Origin: GWC2-56-14 sp043731355
Lineage (GTDB): Bacteria > Nitrospirota > UBA9217
NCBI GenBank assembly: GCA_043731355.1
Contig: JAYTJE010000121.1
Coordinates: 1-19,407, forward strand
DNA: 19,407 nt
Direction of reading: 5' to 3'
Numbering within the stretch: position 1 is the stretch's first letter; every line of letters begins with the position of its first letter. The notes below the pieces were generated by a model. The model was given only the letters and a program-made list of their open reading frames with translations. It had not been told where the DNA came from and searched no databases. This document shows positions 8,801 through 15,574 of the stretch, piece by piece. The position numbers and the translations under genes were made by a program.

Positions 8801-10011
8801 CTGCGCACAGGAAGAGGGCTGGCCTGGAGAACCGGACCGTGTATGTGCCGGCCATGGCCGACCACGCCCATGCGCTTGCCGCGGCGTTCCGGGCCTGCAA
8901 GGTCGACGCGGTTGTGTTGCCTGAATCGGACAGCGAGACCCGCCGCCTCGGCAGGGAGCACAGCTCCGGCAGGGAGTGTTATCCGCTCATGCTCACGGTA
9001 GGCGATATGATAAAGGCCTCGCAAAAGCCTGATTTCGATCCGTGCAAGAGCGCTTTTTTCATGCCCGGAGGCAAGGGGCCCTGCCGCTTCGGCCAGTATC
9101 AGCAATATCATCGGCAGGTGCTCGACAGCATCGGTCTTGCGGCCGTGCCGATCTTTTCGCCCATGCAGGACGAGACCCTGCACCGCGATGTGGGTGTGCT
9201 GGACCGGAACTTCGTGCGCATGTGCTGGCAGGGGACGCTTGCCGTGGACCTGCTGGAGAAGATGCTGCGCGAGAGCAGGCCCTATGAACTCCAGCAGGGC
9301 CGGGCCGACCGCGTCTACGCCGCATCGCTGGATTCGCTCGTCCGTGCCATCGAGAATCGGTCCGCGCTGTCATCCGTGCTGGATCAGGCCTATGCCGCGT
9401 TCACGCAGGTCGCCGTGACGCCGCGCCGCAGGCCGGTGATCGGCGTGGTGGGAGAGATTTATATCCGCTCGAACCGCTTCAGCAACGAAGGGCTGGTCCG
9501 TCAGATCGAAAGCCTGGGAGGCGAGGCGCGGGTTGCGCCGGTCTCGGAATGGCTGCTCTATCTTACGGAGACCTCCAAGACCTCGGCGCGCATGAACCGT
9601 TCCTGGAAAGCGCTGCTCACGGCGCATCTGACCGCCTGGGTGCAGCAGCGCGACGATTCGCGGTTCCTGGGCAGGTTTAACGGAGCTTTCAGAAGCCTCC
9701 ACGAACCGACCATAGCGGAGACCCTGCAACTGGCCCGGCCTTACCTCCATGACTCATTCGAGGGCGAAGCTGTTTTGTCGGTCGGCAAGACCATTGACTT
9801 CATCAATAAAGGGGTCTCCGGCATGGTGAACGTGATGCCGCTCTCCTGCATGCCCGGCACGATCACCGCGGCCGTGCTGAAGCGTGTGCGGGAAGCCCAT
9901 CCGTCCCTGCCGATGCTGAACATCGCCTACGAAGGGCAGCAGGACACCCAGACGCTCACGAGGCTTGAAGCGTTCATGCACCAGGCGCGGTCTTTTCGGC
10001 AGCGAGCATGA
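5848..10011 (+). CDS. Giant CoA-substrate enzyme activase/dehydratase-like Fe-S protein (tandem BcrA/HgdC domains + DUF2229/HgdB-like)
   Basis: A 1387-residue cytoplasmic protein of the acyl-CoA dehydratase activase family. Two complete ASKHA ATPase activase domains occur in tandem: about 5-270 (GIDIGSVSIKTAL; CAAGTGSF with Cys134; GRCSVF with Cys173) and 324-580 (GVDVGSVSTNVVV; Cys448; Cys488). In HgdC-type activases these two cysteines per subunit bind a [4Fe-4S] cluster between two subunits, so one chain here could form it alone. A Cys module follows (C605, C608, C612, C631). After that comes a DUF2229/HgdB-like part with further conserved Cys (for example AETCFPA, TNFGCGPDSF, GRECYPL, GGKGPCRFG). 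The expected role is ATP-driven low-potential electron transfer, possibly to its own Fe-S site; substrate unknown. ATG 5848 has GAGG 8 bases upstream. Confidence 0.9.
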   Translation: MHGGLFLGIDIGSVSIKTALIDANGVLLAETCTRIKGAPLKSLDEELASLTSRFSLDAVRTAGITGSGGKQAAELINARFVNEILAQARFAGQFHPGAASIIEMGGEDAKLIMLGRDAAGGAMTIEDFSMNTVCAAGTGSFLDQQASRLQLSIEAFGRLALRSTNPPRVAGRCSVFAKSDMIHLQQIATPDYDIVAGLCAAMARNFKATVGRGKKINTPVLFLGGVAANFGMRRALQEVLRLGPSELIVPEHFATSGAIGAAFIAREQRDEAFRYQGTARLAARSASGHQVPGNGAGPLRLPAQGRPFQEQCGSLGADGPVEAYLGVDVGSVSTNVVVIDAGGRVLAKRYLPTAGRPIEAVKQGLAEVGTELGHRVTIRGAGTTGSGRYLAGDMIGADVIKNEITAQATAAAAIDPAVDTIFEIGGQDSKYISLRNKAVVDFEMNKACAAGTGSFLEEQAERLGICIRKEFEDRAFQAKTPCSLGERCTVFMESDLVHSMNTGSSVDELTAGLACSIAYNYLNKVVAGKKVGSRIFFQGGVASNRAVVSAFERITGKTVTVPPHHEVTGAIGAALLARQARGEGPSSFKGFDLSSRSCTVTTFECAECANRCSIQRVSFDHEPPLFYGSRCEKYEVKRTTATVVDHQDLFVERERLLTAGGATALPGAPTLGIPRALFLHDYLPYWQAFFTSLGYRVVMSDRTNRTLINKGLEAAVAETCFPARVALGHIQDLLDKDVDILFLPSFIRLPAVREGECFGTQACPYTQSLPYVARAALSLKNVRTLEPVLHLQDRRHRDRSLKAIGAALGKSSSRIKKAQQQADAAQQVFLSALSERGREVLATLAPGEKIFVLIGRSYNTCDAGLNMNLPAKIRELGIRAIPMDLLPLNDVDLTGWESMYWRSGQRILAAARFIKAHPNLYPIYITNFGCGPDSFITHFFREELGSKPFLQLEIDEHSADAGAITRIEAFLDSLGYAAACAPKPAAHRKRAGLENRTVYVPAMADHAHALAAAFRACKVDAVVLPESDSETRRLGREHSSGRECYPLMLTVGDMIKASQKPDFDPCKSAFFMPGGKGPCRFGQYQQYHRQVLDSIGLAAVPIFSPMQDETLHRDVGVLDRNFVRMCWQGTLAVDLLEKMLRESRPYELQQGRADRVYAASLDSLVRAIENRSALSSVLDQAYAAFTQVAVTPRRRPVIGVVGEIYIRSNRFSNEGLVRQIESLGGEARVAPVSEWLLYLTETSKTSARMNRSWKALLTAHLTAWVQQRDDSRFLGRFNGAFRSLHEPTIAETLQLARPYLHDSFEGEAVLSVGKTIDFINKGVSGMVNVMPLSCMPGTITAAVLKRVREAHPSLPMLNIAYEGQQDTQTLTRLEAFMHQARSFRQRA

Positions 10012-10057
10012 TGCCGAAGACCTGCGCGCAGACCCCGTGAAAAACGAAAATATCAGC

Positions 10058-10086
10058 TTGACACGGTGTTCGGAAAACGGTATGCT
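10058..10086 (+). promoter_or_regulatory. Sigma-70-type promoter of the cold-shock gene
   Basis: Perfect TTGACA (10058-10063), a 17-base spacer and TATGCT (10081-10086). Transcription would begin near 10093, leaving a leader of about 55 bases. That is shorter than the long thermosensing leader of E. coli cspA. Confidence 0.78.
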
Positions 10087-10148
10087 TTCTCTGTCCGTGG
10101 AGTATTCCCGGATAAAATTCAATTAAAGAAGCATAGGAGATGGTAAAC

Positions 10149-10349
10149 ATGGCAAATGGCGTTGTCAAGTGGTTCAACAACAGCAAGGGGTTTGGTTTCA
10201 TCACGCAGGAAAATGGCGAGGACGTATTCGTGCATTTTTCAGCAATCGCAGGCGATGGTTTCAAGTCGTTGAATGAAGGCGACAAGGTCACCTTCGAGGT
10301 TGTGAAGGGCCCCAAGGGACTTCAGGCCGCTAATGTCTTGAAGGCATAG
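10149..10349 (+). CDS. Cold-shock domain protein (CspA family)
   Basis: A 66-residue single cold-shock domain that binds single-stranded RNA/DNA and melts RNA structure. RNP1 KGFGFI (13-18) and RNP2 VFVHF (26-30) carry the aromatic surface residues, and MANGVVKWFNNSKGFGFI is a textbook N-terminus. The start is ATG 10149, which lies 9 bases after AGGAG (10135-10139). An in-frame ATG at 10140 overlaps that ribosome-binding site and is unlikely. The gene is a monocistron with its own promoter and terminator. Cold induction cannot be judged from sequence, as many family members are constitutive. Confidence 0.96.
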   Translation: MANGVVKWFNNSKGFGFITQENGEDVFVHFSAIAGDGFKSLNEGDKVTFEVVKGPKGLQAANVLKA

Positions 10350-10387
10350 ACCGCTTCCTAAACAGTACTATTGCATATACCTTATCC

Positions 10388-10416
10388 AAGCCCCGGAATT
10401 ATTCCGGGGCTTTTTT
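10388..10416 (+). terminator. Intrinsic terminator after the cold-shock gene
   Basis: Perfect 11-bp stem, AAGCCCCGGAA (10388-10398) with TTCCGGGGCTT (10402-10412), TTA loop, followed by a T run to 10416. It closes the cold-shock unit 39 bases after its stop. Confidence 0.93.
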
Positions 10417-10568
10417 GTTCCTCCGATCCAATAAACTTGAAAAAAGCATTTAAAGCTTCATGCCAAATTGTGGCTATTGATCTGTTTATGTAGTAGTGTT
10501 TTCGGACAGCCTCCTTGCCTTATGCTCACTAACCATTTGATTTTAGATAATTAAAAAATATAGTGTGA
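10417..10568. other. AT-rich non-coding region before the chemotaxis cluster
   Basis: No gene is supported between the terminator and the STAS gene (10417-10736). The first part is clearly more AT-rich than the rest of the window, with an A-run just upstream of the sigma-54 site (10540-10562). That would fit an intrinsically bent or IHF/enhancer-binding segment. No specific enhancer inverted repeat could be identified by eye. Confidence 0.4.
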
Positions 10569-10584
10569 TGGTATAAATATTGCT
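10569..10584 (+). promoter_or_regulatory. Sigma-54 (RpoN) -24/-12 promoter before STAS-cheA
   Basis: TGGTATAAATATTGCT matches the sigma-54 consensus TGGYAYRNNNNTTGCW at every specified position. The invariant GG (10570-10571) and GC (10582-10583) are exactly ten bases apart. Transcription would start near 10595, about 140 bases before the STAS gene. This would make the STAS-cheA unit dependent on RpoN and an AAA+ enhancer-binding activator, which is not encoded in the window. Confidence 0.68.
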
Positions 10585-10736
10585 AAATAGTGTCTGTATT
10601 TTAATTATCATCTGCTACAATGTTACCTGTGGTTCAAGCGCAGACGTATCACCAGGCCCACGGTTTTACCGGTTTCAGTTGTTCAGGAGCAGAACAGCGC
10701 ATTCTTCCCAGGGTAAAGATAAGGAGGGCAATGGTT

Positions 10737-11093
10737 ATGGGCATTCGTGTCGATCAGTCGGAAAAAAAATGTGTCATTACCTGCGAGGGAGAGATTACTC
10801 AGCCGCAGGTGCATGAGTTGAGGACCTCCTTTATAAAAGCGCTTATCAGCGTCGATGAGGTGGTCCTCGACCTCCAGGGCGCTGCCAACGCGGACCTTCC
10901 CCTGGTCCAGCTGCTGTGTTCCGCACACCGGTCCGCAACAAGGTTGAATAAGCGCTTTACCTTTGCGAGCGCGCGGCCGGATATCCTGGAGAAGACCGCG
11001 GGGGCCGCAGGCTATCTTCGCCAGATGGGCTGCAGCCTCGACAAGGACAGTTCCTGTCTCTGGACAGACCAGTACAAGAGGAGTGCACGATGA
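10737..11093 (+). CDS. STAS-domain protein of the chemotaxis cluster (degenerate phosphorylation site)
   Basis: A 118-residue protein with the fold pattern of STAS (anti-sigma-factor antagonist-like) domains: beta strand CVITCEGEI, helix, strand EVVLDLQG, then ADLPLVQLLCSAHRSATRLNKRFTF. In SpoIIAA-like STAS proteins the loop reads D-S/T-x-G-L with a phosphorylated Ser/Thr. Here Asp53 is kept but the next residues are Leu-Pro, so switching by phosphorylation is unlikely. The start is ATG 10737, 9 bases after AAGGAGG (10721-10727); ATG 10731 is too close to it. It overlaps cheA by 4 bases (ATGA), so it probably acts with CheA or the receptor complex. Its exact role is unknown. Confidence 0.8.
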   Translation: MGIRVDQSEKKCVITCEGEITQPQVHELRTSFIKALISVDEVVLDLQGAANADLPLVQLLCSAHRSATRLNKRFTFASARPDILEKTAGAAGYLRQMGCSLDKDSSCLWTDQYKRSAR

Positions 11094-13279
11094 CTGAAGA
11101 CCGGGAGCCGATCGAAGAGGAGTCTACCGAGCAGATCGTTGCCAAACTGCGCGAGGTATTCAAGGACGAAGCGCAGGAACTGCTTGCAGAGCTGGAAGCC
11201 TCACTGCTGGAGCTTGAGAACGTCCCCGGCGATGAGGAGCATATCGGCCGGGTGTTTCGGGTCATGCATACGATCAAAGGCTCGGGCGGGGCCTGCGAGT
11301 TCACCGAGATCTCTGCCTTTACGCATGAGATCGAGAGTTTCTTCGACCTCGTGCGCAAGGGGAAGATCGCGGTGAACAAGGAGATCATCGACCTCACGCT
11401 GCGGGCCCGCGACCGGATCAAGGATATGTTCGACGCCTACTACTGCGGCCGCGCCATCGTTCCCGGCATGACCGCGGAGATCCTGTCGGCGTTCAAAGAC
11501 CTCATCCCGGCGGGTCTCAGCGCTTCGAAGATCGCCGTTCCCGTTGCCACGGCAAGGCCGCGGGCTGACGGCGCGGCGTCGGCCCAGGTTACCTACCGGA
11601 TACAGTTCCGGCCGAATGCGGAGATCCTTGCCGCAGGGATCGACCCTCTTGAGCTGCTGCACGAGCTTTCCGGCCTCGGCAGCTGCAAGGTCGTGGCCCA
11701 GACCGACGCCATCCCCTATCTTGAGGATTTCAATGCAGACCTGTGCTATACGTGGTGGGACATTATCCTGACGACCTCGCAGGGGATCAATGCCATTCAG
11801 GACATTTTTATTTTTGTCAAGGACTCCGGCGAAGTCAAGATCACGCTCGTTGATGAGGAAGGAAGCGCTGAATCCGACGAAGCGGCCTATAAAAAACTTG
11901 GCGAGATCCTGCTTGATCGTGGCGACATCGGTCCCGCCGATCTGCAGCAGGCGCTGAAATCGAAAAAGCGGGTTGGTGAAGTGCTCGTTGAGACCGGCGT
12001 TGTTACCGGCGGCAAAGTGGAGGCGGCCCTGGCTGAACAGGAACAAGTGCGGGAGCTGCGCGAGCGGCGCCATACCACGGAAGCTTCTTCGAGCATCCGC
12101 GTGGCGACAGGCAAGCTGGACGGCCTGGTCGACCTTGTGGGAGAACTCGTTACGGTCCAGGCACGCCTGAGCCAGACGGCGGCCACCCGCAACGACCCCG
12201 CGTTGCTCTCCATTGCCGAGGAAGTGGAACGTTTGACCGCCGATTTGCGCGACCGGACCATGAGCATCCGCATGCTGCCTATCGGCACCACCTTCAGCAA
12301 GTTCAGAAGACTGGTCCGCGACCTGGGCCAGGAGCTGGGAAAGGATGTGGAGCTCGTCACCGAGGGCGCCGAGACCGAACTGGACAAAACCGTTATCGAA
12401 AAGCTCGGCGATCCGCTGGTCCATCTGATCAGGAACAGCATTGACCATGGCATCGAAGCGCCCGAAGTCCGCAAGGCGGCCCGCAAGCCGAAGGTCGGCG
12501 TCATCACGCTCTCCGCCGTGCATTCCGGCGCCCATGTCCTGATCGAGATCCGGGACGACGGCGCGGGCCTCGACCGGGACGCGGTCCGCGCAAAGGCGAT
12601 TGAGCGGGGCCTGATCAGGGAGGATGCCGAACTGACCGACAAGGAAGTCCTCGCGCTGGTGCTCCAGCCCGGCTTTTCAACGGCCAAGACCGTTACGAGT
12701 GTCTCGGGCCGCGGCGTGGGGCTCGATGTGGTGAAGCGGGCCATTGACGCCCTTCGCGGAACAATCGAGATCGACACTGACAAGGGAAAGGGGACCGTGA
12801 TCACGCTTCGGCTGCCGCTGACCCTGGCCATTATCGACGGGTTTCTCACCAGAATCGGTGAAGAGAATTTCATCTTCCCTCTTTCGCTGGTGGATGAATG
12901 CGTTGAATTGACGGGCGACGCTTCCGCAACGGGCAATAACAAACACATGATTAATGTGCGCGGCCATATCGTTCCCTATGTCCGCCTCCGGGAGCAGTTC
13001 AGCATCCCCGGCGCCGGTCCTGCCATCGAACAGATCGTGATCGCGCAGGTTGAGCGGAAACGGGTCGGTTTTGTCGTCGATCACGTTGTAGGCGGCCACC
13101 AGACGGTCATCAAAAACCTCGGTACTTTTTACCGTGATGTGAAAGGACTTTCGGGCGCGACCATCCTGGGCGACGGCACCGTGGCGCTGGTGCTGGACGT
13201 GCCGAAGCTGGTGCAGATAGCGGAAATGGATGAGCTCACGCTTACCGCAACAGGCGGTCTGGCGGCGCTTGAGCAATAA
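11090..13279 (+). CDS. cheA: Chemotaxis histidine kinase CheA with MshEN-like insert
   Basis: A 729-residue CheA, the cytoplasmic kinase driven by receptors through CheW. P1/Hpt is at about 17-125 with phospho-acceptor His60 (MHTIKGSG). Residues 167-256 form a P2-like middle domain. Residues 269-317 hold two tandem copies of an LGEILxxxG...LxxAL...Q motif resembling MshEN c-di-GMP-binding repeats. The P3 dimerisation segment starts about 335 (SIRVATGKLDGLVDLVGELV). The P4 kinase domain has N box HLIRNSIDHGIE (445-456), G1 DDGAGLD (489-495) and G2 GRGVGLDVVKR (540-550). A CheW-like P5 follows from about 580. It overlaps the STAS gene by 4 bases and is followed by an intrinsic terminator, closing a two-gene unit. 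Confidence 0.96.
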   Translation: MTEDREPIEEESTEQIVAKLREVFKDEAQELLAELEASLLELENVPGDEEHIGRVFRVMHTIKGSGGACEFTEISAFTHEIESFFDLVRKGKIAVNKEIIDLTLRARDRIKDMFDAYYCGRAIVPGMTAEILSAFKDLIPAGLSASKIAVPVATARPRADGAASAQVTYRIQFRPNAEILAAGIDPLELLHELSGLGSCKVVAQTDAIPYLEDFNADLCYTWWDIILTTSQGINAIQDIFIFVKDSGEVKITLVDEEGSAESDEAAYKKLGEILLDRGDIGPADLQQALKSKKRVGEVLVETGVVTGGKVEAALAEQEQVRELRERRHTTEASSSIRVATGKLDGLVDLVGELVTVQARLSQTAATRNDPALLSIAEEVERLTADLRDRTMSIRMLPIGTTFSKFRRLVRDLGQELGKDVELVTEGAETELDKTVIEKLGDPLVHLIRNSIDHGIEAPEVRKAARKPKVGVITLSAVHSGAHVLIEIRDDGAGLDRDAVRAKAIERGLIREDAELTDKEVLALVLQPGFSTAKTVTSVSGRGVGLDVVKRAIDALRGTIEIDTDKGKGTVITLRLPLTLAIIDGFLTRIGEENFIFPLSLVDECVELTGDASATGNNKHMINVRGHIVPYVRLREQFSIPGAGPAIEQIVIAQVERKRVGFVVDHVVGGHQTVIKNLGTFYRDVKGLSGATILGDGTVALVLDVPKLVQIAEMDELTLTATGGLAALEQ

Positions 13280-13293
13280 CAGCGACAGAGAGG

Positions 13294-13323
13294 GCAGGTA
13301 AGCAGGCTTACCTGCTTTGTTTT
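13294..13323 (+). terminator. Intrinsic terminator after cheA
   Basis: Perfect 9-bp stem GCAGGTAAG (13294-13302) with CTTACCTGC (13307-13315), a CAGG loop, then TTTGTTTT. It lies 15 bases after the cheA stop and implies that the receptor gene is transcribed separately. Confidence 0.85.
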
Positions 13324-13371
13324 GAACGGGGACGCGAACAATAAACAAATTGGCTGATGGTCAACCACGCA

Positions 13372-13730
13372 ATGCCGACAGTAAAAGCTTACAAAAAAAT
13401 CGCACTATGCAAATATTTGTGTGTTATAATTGATGGTCTCGTAAGAAGTCTGTAAGTGTCTCCCTGAACGAAGTGAAGGGTCTCTCATCGTATTGATAAA
13501 GCAAGATTCTTCGCTGCGCTCAGAATGACAAATTGAGTGGTTCGCAACTTTTTATGAGTTCATCATAATTGATAAATTCGTAAAAAGTCATCATTCCCGC
13601 TTGTCGGGAATCGTTTCTCAGCACAACGCATTGAAAAAGAATGATTCCGGACAAGCCGGAATGACGGTCTCTCGTCAATTTTAGACTTTTTACGAGAGCA
13701 TCATAATTACGCTCACTGTACTGTCGGCAT
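13372..13730. mobile_element. Nested inverted-repeat (MITE-like) element between cheA and the receptor
   Basis: This 359-base non-coding stretch is bounded by a perfect 12-bp inverted repeat, ATGCCGACAGTA (13372-13383) and its complement (13719-13730). Inside, TCTCGTAAGAAGTC (13437-13450) is the complement of 13684-13697 at 13 of 14 positions. TCGTAAAAAGTC (13578-13589) is the exact complement of 13684-13695. A 24-base direct repeat (13547-13570 and 13685-13708) matches at 21 positions. Two short palindromes, at about 13592-13611 (CATTCCCGCTTGTCGGGAAT) and 13643-13662, also form an inverted pair. No transposase or credible ORF is present. It resembles dispersed palindromic elements I recall from Deltaproteobacteria/Nitrospirota assemblies. 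Confidence 0.7.
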
Positions 13731-13801
13731 AATTACGGCTTATGCAACTCGTGGTTCTAAACGTCATCACGAACGATATGAAGTTACCCGGGGGGGACAT
13801 A

Positions 13802-15475
13802 ATGAACTGGCAGAACATCAAGCTTGGGAAAAAAATCATGATCGGCATTGGGTCGGTGTTGTTTATGCTGTTCCTGGTAGGGATTTCGGCCTTTTTGGGA
13901 ATCAGTGATATTGTGAAGGGCGGTCAGGAAGTTGCCGCGGGCAATGCGCTGCGCGGAGAACTTCTGCAACGAGAGGTGGACCACCTGAAATGGGCGCAAG
14001 CGGTCGGCGCATACGTCCATGACGAAACAGACTCCCTGAATGTTCAGCTGGACCACACACAATGCGGCTTCGGGAAATGGTACTATGGCAAAGGCAAAAT
14101 GGAAGCGGTGGCCCTCTTCGGCGCGCTGGCCGGACCGCTGAATGCCCTTGAAGAACCGCACCGGAAACTGCATGAAACCGCCGTTACGGTCCGGGAGCTC
14201 CATGAGCGCGGGAACCACGCCGAGGCCCGCGCGGTGTATAATACCAGGACGCTGGCGCAGTTATCAGAGGTCCAGACCCTCCTGAAAAAAGTCACCGAGC
14301 TTTCCAAAGAACACATCCTTTCCGAAGAGGTCATGCTGGGCCGGGCGGTGAAGACCAGGTTGATGATAGCCCTGTTCAGCGCGCTCGCCATCATCGCGGG
14401 CGTTTTTCTCGGCGTGCTCATCACCCGGTCAATTACAAAACCGCTTGGGCAGGGGGTTGTTTTCGCGCATTCCATCGCGGCGGGCGACCTTACGCATCAG
14501 CTGGACATCGCCCGCGGGGACGAACTCGGCCACCTTGCCGATGCGCTCAATGCAATGGTGCAAAGACTGCGGGACGTGGTCGGCGACGTCAAGACCGCGG
14601 CCGACAACGTGGCCTCGGGCAGCCAGCAGCTTTCCGCCGGTTCCGAGCAGATGTCCCAGGGCACGACCGAGCAGGCCGCGTCGGCGGAAGAGGCCTCGTC
14701 CTCGGTCGAAGAGATGAACGCCACGATTAAACAGAACGCGGACAATGCACAGCAGACGGAAAAGATCGCGATAAAATCGGCCAATGACGCTATCGAAAGC
14801 GGCAAAGCGGTATCCGAAGCCATGGCGGCCATGAAAGAGATCGCTTCGAAGATATCGATCATCGAAGAGATCGCGCGCCAGACCAACCTGCTGGCACTGA
14901 ACGCCGCCATCGAAGCCGCGCGCGCGGGCGAGCACGGCAAGGGCTTCGCGGTCGTGGCCGCCGAGGTCAGGAAACTGGCCGAGCGCAGCCAGGCGGCAGC
15001 CGGCGAGATTAGTCATCTTTCGACCTCCAGCGTCGAGGTTGCGGAAAAAGCCGGGGCCATGTTGACCAAGCTCGTGCCGGACATCCAGAAGACCTCGGAG
15101 CTGGTGCAGGAGATCAGCGCGTCGAGCAAGGAACAGGCAAGCGGCGCCGACCAGATCAACAGCGCCATCCAGCAGCTCAATCAGGTGATCCAGCAGAACG
15201 CCGGCGCTGCCGAAGAAATGGCCTCCACGGCCGAAGAGCTCTCGTCCCAGGCAGAGCAACTCCAGGGCGCCATCTCGTTCTTCAAGACGAACAATGTGGA
15301 GCAAGCGGTCAGACGGCGGCCCGTCGCGGCGCTGAAACCGGTCCACGCGTCGCACCCGGTCCAGATCGCCCATATTGCCAAACCTGCCGCAAAACCGGCT
15401 GGTGTTGCGCTCCACATGGGCCACGACGGCCACGGGAAAGCGGACGGCAAGGACGCGGAGTTTGAAAAATATTAA
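13802..15475 (+). CDS. Methyl-accepting chemotaxis protein with periplasmic CZB-like zinc sensor
   Basis: A 557-residue transmembrane receptor. TM1 is at about 12-33 and TM2 at about 186-208, so residues 34-185 are periplasmic. That region matches the chemoreceptor zinc-binding pattern: His61 (DHLKW), Cys88 (HTQCGFGKW), His120 and His124 (EPHRKLH). The spacing is close to the H-C-H-H zinc site of E. coli DgcZ. A HAMP domain (about 208-262) and the long signalling coiled coil follow, with the kinase-contact tip at about 354-390 (IARQTNLLALNAAIEAARAG). The C-terminal tail is His-rich (HASH, HMGHDGHG) and ends AEFEKY, possibly a CheR/CheD-tether-like ending. ATG 13802 directly precedes TM1 and follows GGGGGGAC. 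It probably signals through the CheA and CheW beside it. Confidence 0.93.
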   Translation: MNWQNIKLGKKIMIGIGSVLFMLFLVGISAFLGISDIVKGGQEVAAGNALRGELLQREVDHLKWAQAVGAYVHDETDSLNVQLDHTQCGFGKWYYGKGKMEAVALFGALAGPLNALEEPHRKLHETAVTVRELHERGNHAEARAVYNTRTLAQLSEVQTLLKKVTELSKEHILSEEVMLGRAVKTRLMIALFSALAIIAGVFLGVLITRSITKPLGQGVVFAHSIAAGDLTHQLDIARGDELGHLADALNAMVQRLRDVVGDVKTAADNVASGSQQLSAGSEQMSQGTTEQAASAEEASSSVEEMNATIKQNADNAQQTEKIAIKSANDAIESGKAVSEAMAAMKEIASKISIIEEIARQTNLLALNAAIEAARAGEHGKGFAVVAAEVRKLAERSQAAAGEISHLSTSSVEVAEKAGAMLTKLVPDIQKTSELVQEISASSKEQASGADQINSAIQQLNQVIQQNAGAAEEMASTAEELSSQAEQLQGAISFFKTNNVEQAVRRRPVAALKPVHASHPVQIAHIAKPAAKPAGVALHMGHDGHGKADGKDAEFEKY

Positions 15476-15478
15476 GGG

Positions 15479-15555
15479 CAGAAGTCAGAATCCAGAATTT
15501 AGAAGTCAGACGAAATAAGTTTTCCTGACTCCTGAATACTGTCTCCTGACGCCTG
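15479..15555. repeat. Imperfect inverted repeat between the receptor gene and cheW
   Basis: Bases 15479-15509 and 15525-15555 are complementary at 23 of 31 positions, built from short AGAAGTCAG / CTGACTCCTG units. The transcript could form a long stem with a 15-base loop, right after the receptor stop. It lacks a terminator-like T run. It is probably a dispersed repeat and may stabilise or process the mcp-cheW message. Confidence 0.6.
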
Positions 15556-15574
15556 AATTCACAGGAGGGAAACC

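Noticed and set aside
6706..9183. 825-codon open frame on the minus strand across the activase gene
   Set aside because: It is wholly antisense to a well-supported conserved gene, its translation shows no recognisable family motif, and such long shadows are common in GC-rich genes. No ribosome-binding site or promoter was seen for it.
11201..12535. 444-codon open frame antisense to cheA
   Set aside because: Shadow of the cheA coding frame; no motif or start signal supports it.
13742..13801. Longer N-terminus for the chemoreceptor and a possible weak -24/-12 site at 13725-13740
   Set aside because: ATG 13802 places the first membrane helix normally. The GG-N10-GC spacing at 13726-13739 is met, but the -12 part reads CGGC instead of TTGC, so it was not called.
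14429..15433. 334-codon open frame antisense to the chemoreceptor gene
   Set aside because: Arises from the repetitive codon use of the receptor coiled coil; its Arg/Gly/Leu-rich product resembles no family I recognise.
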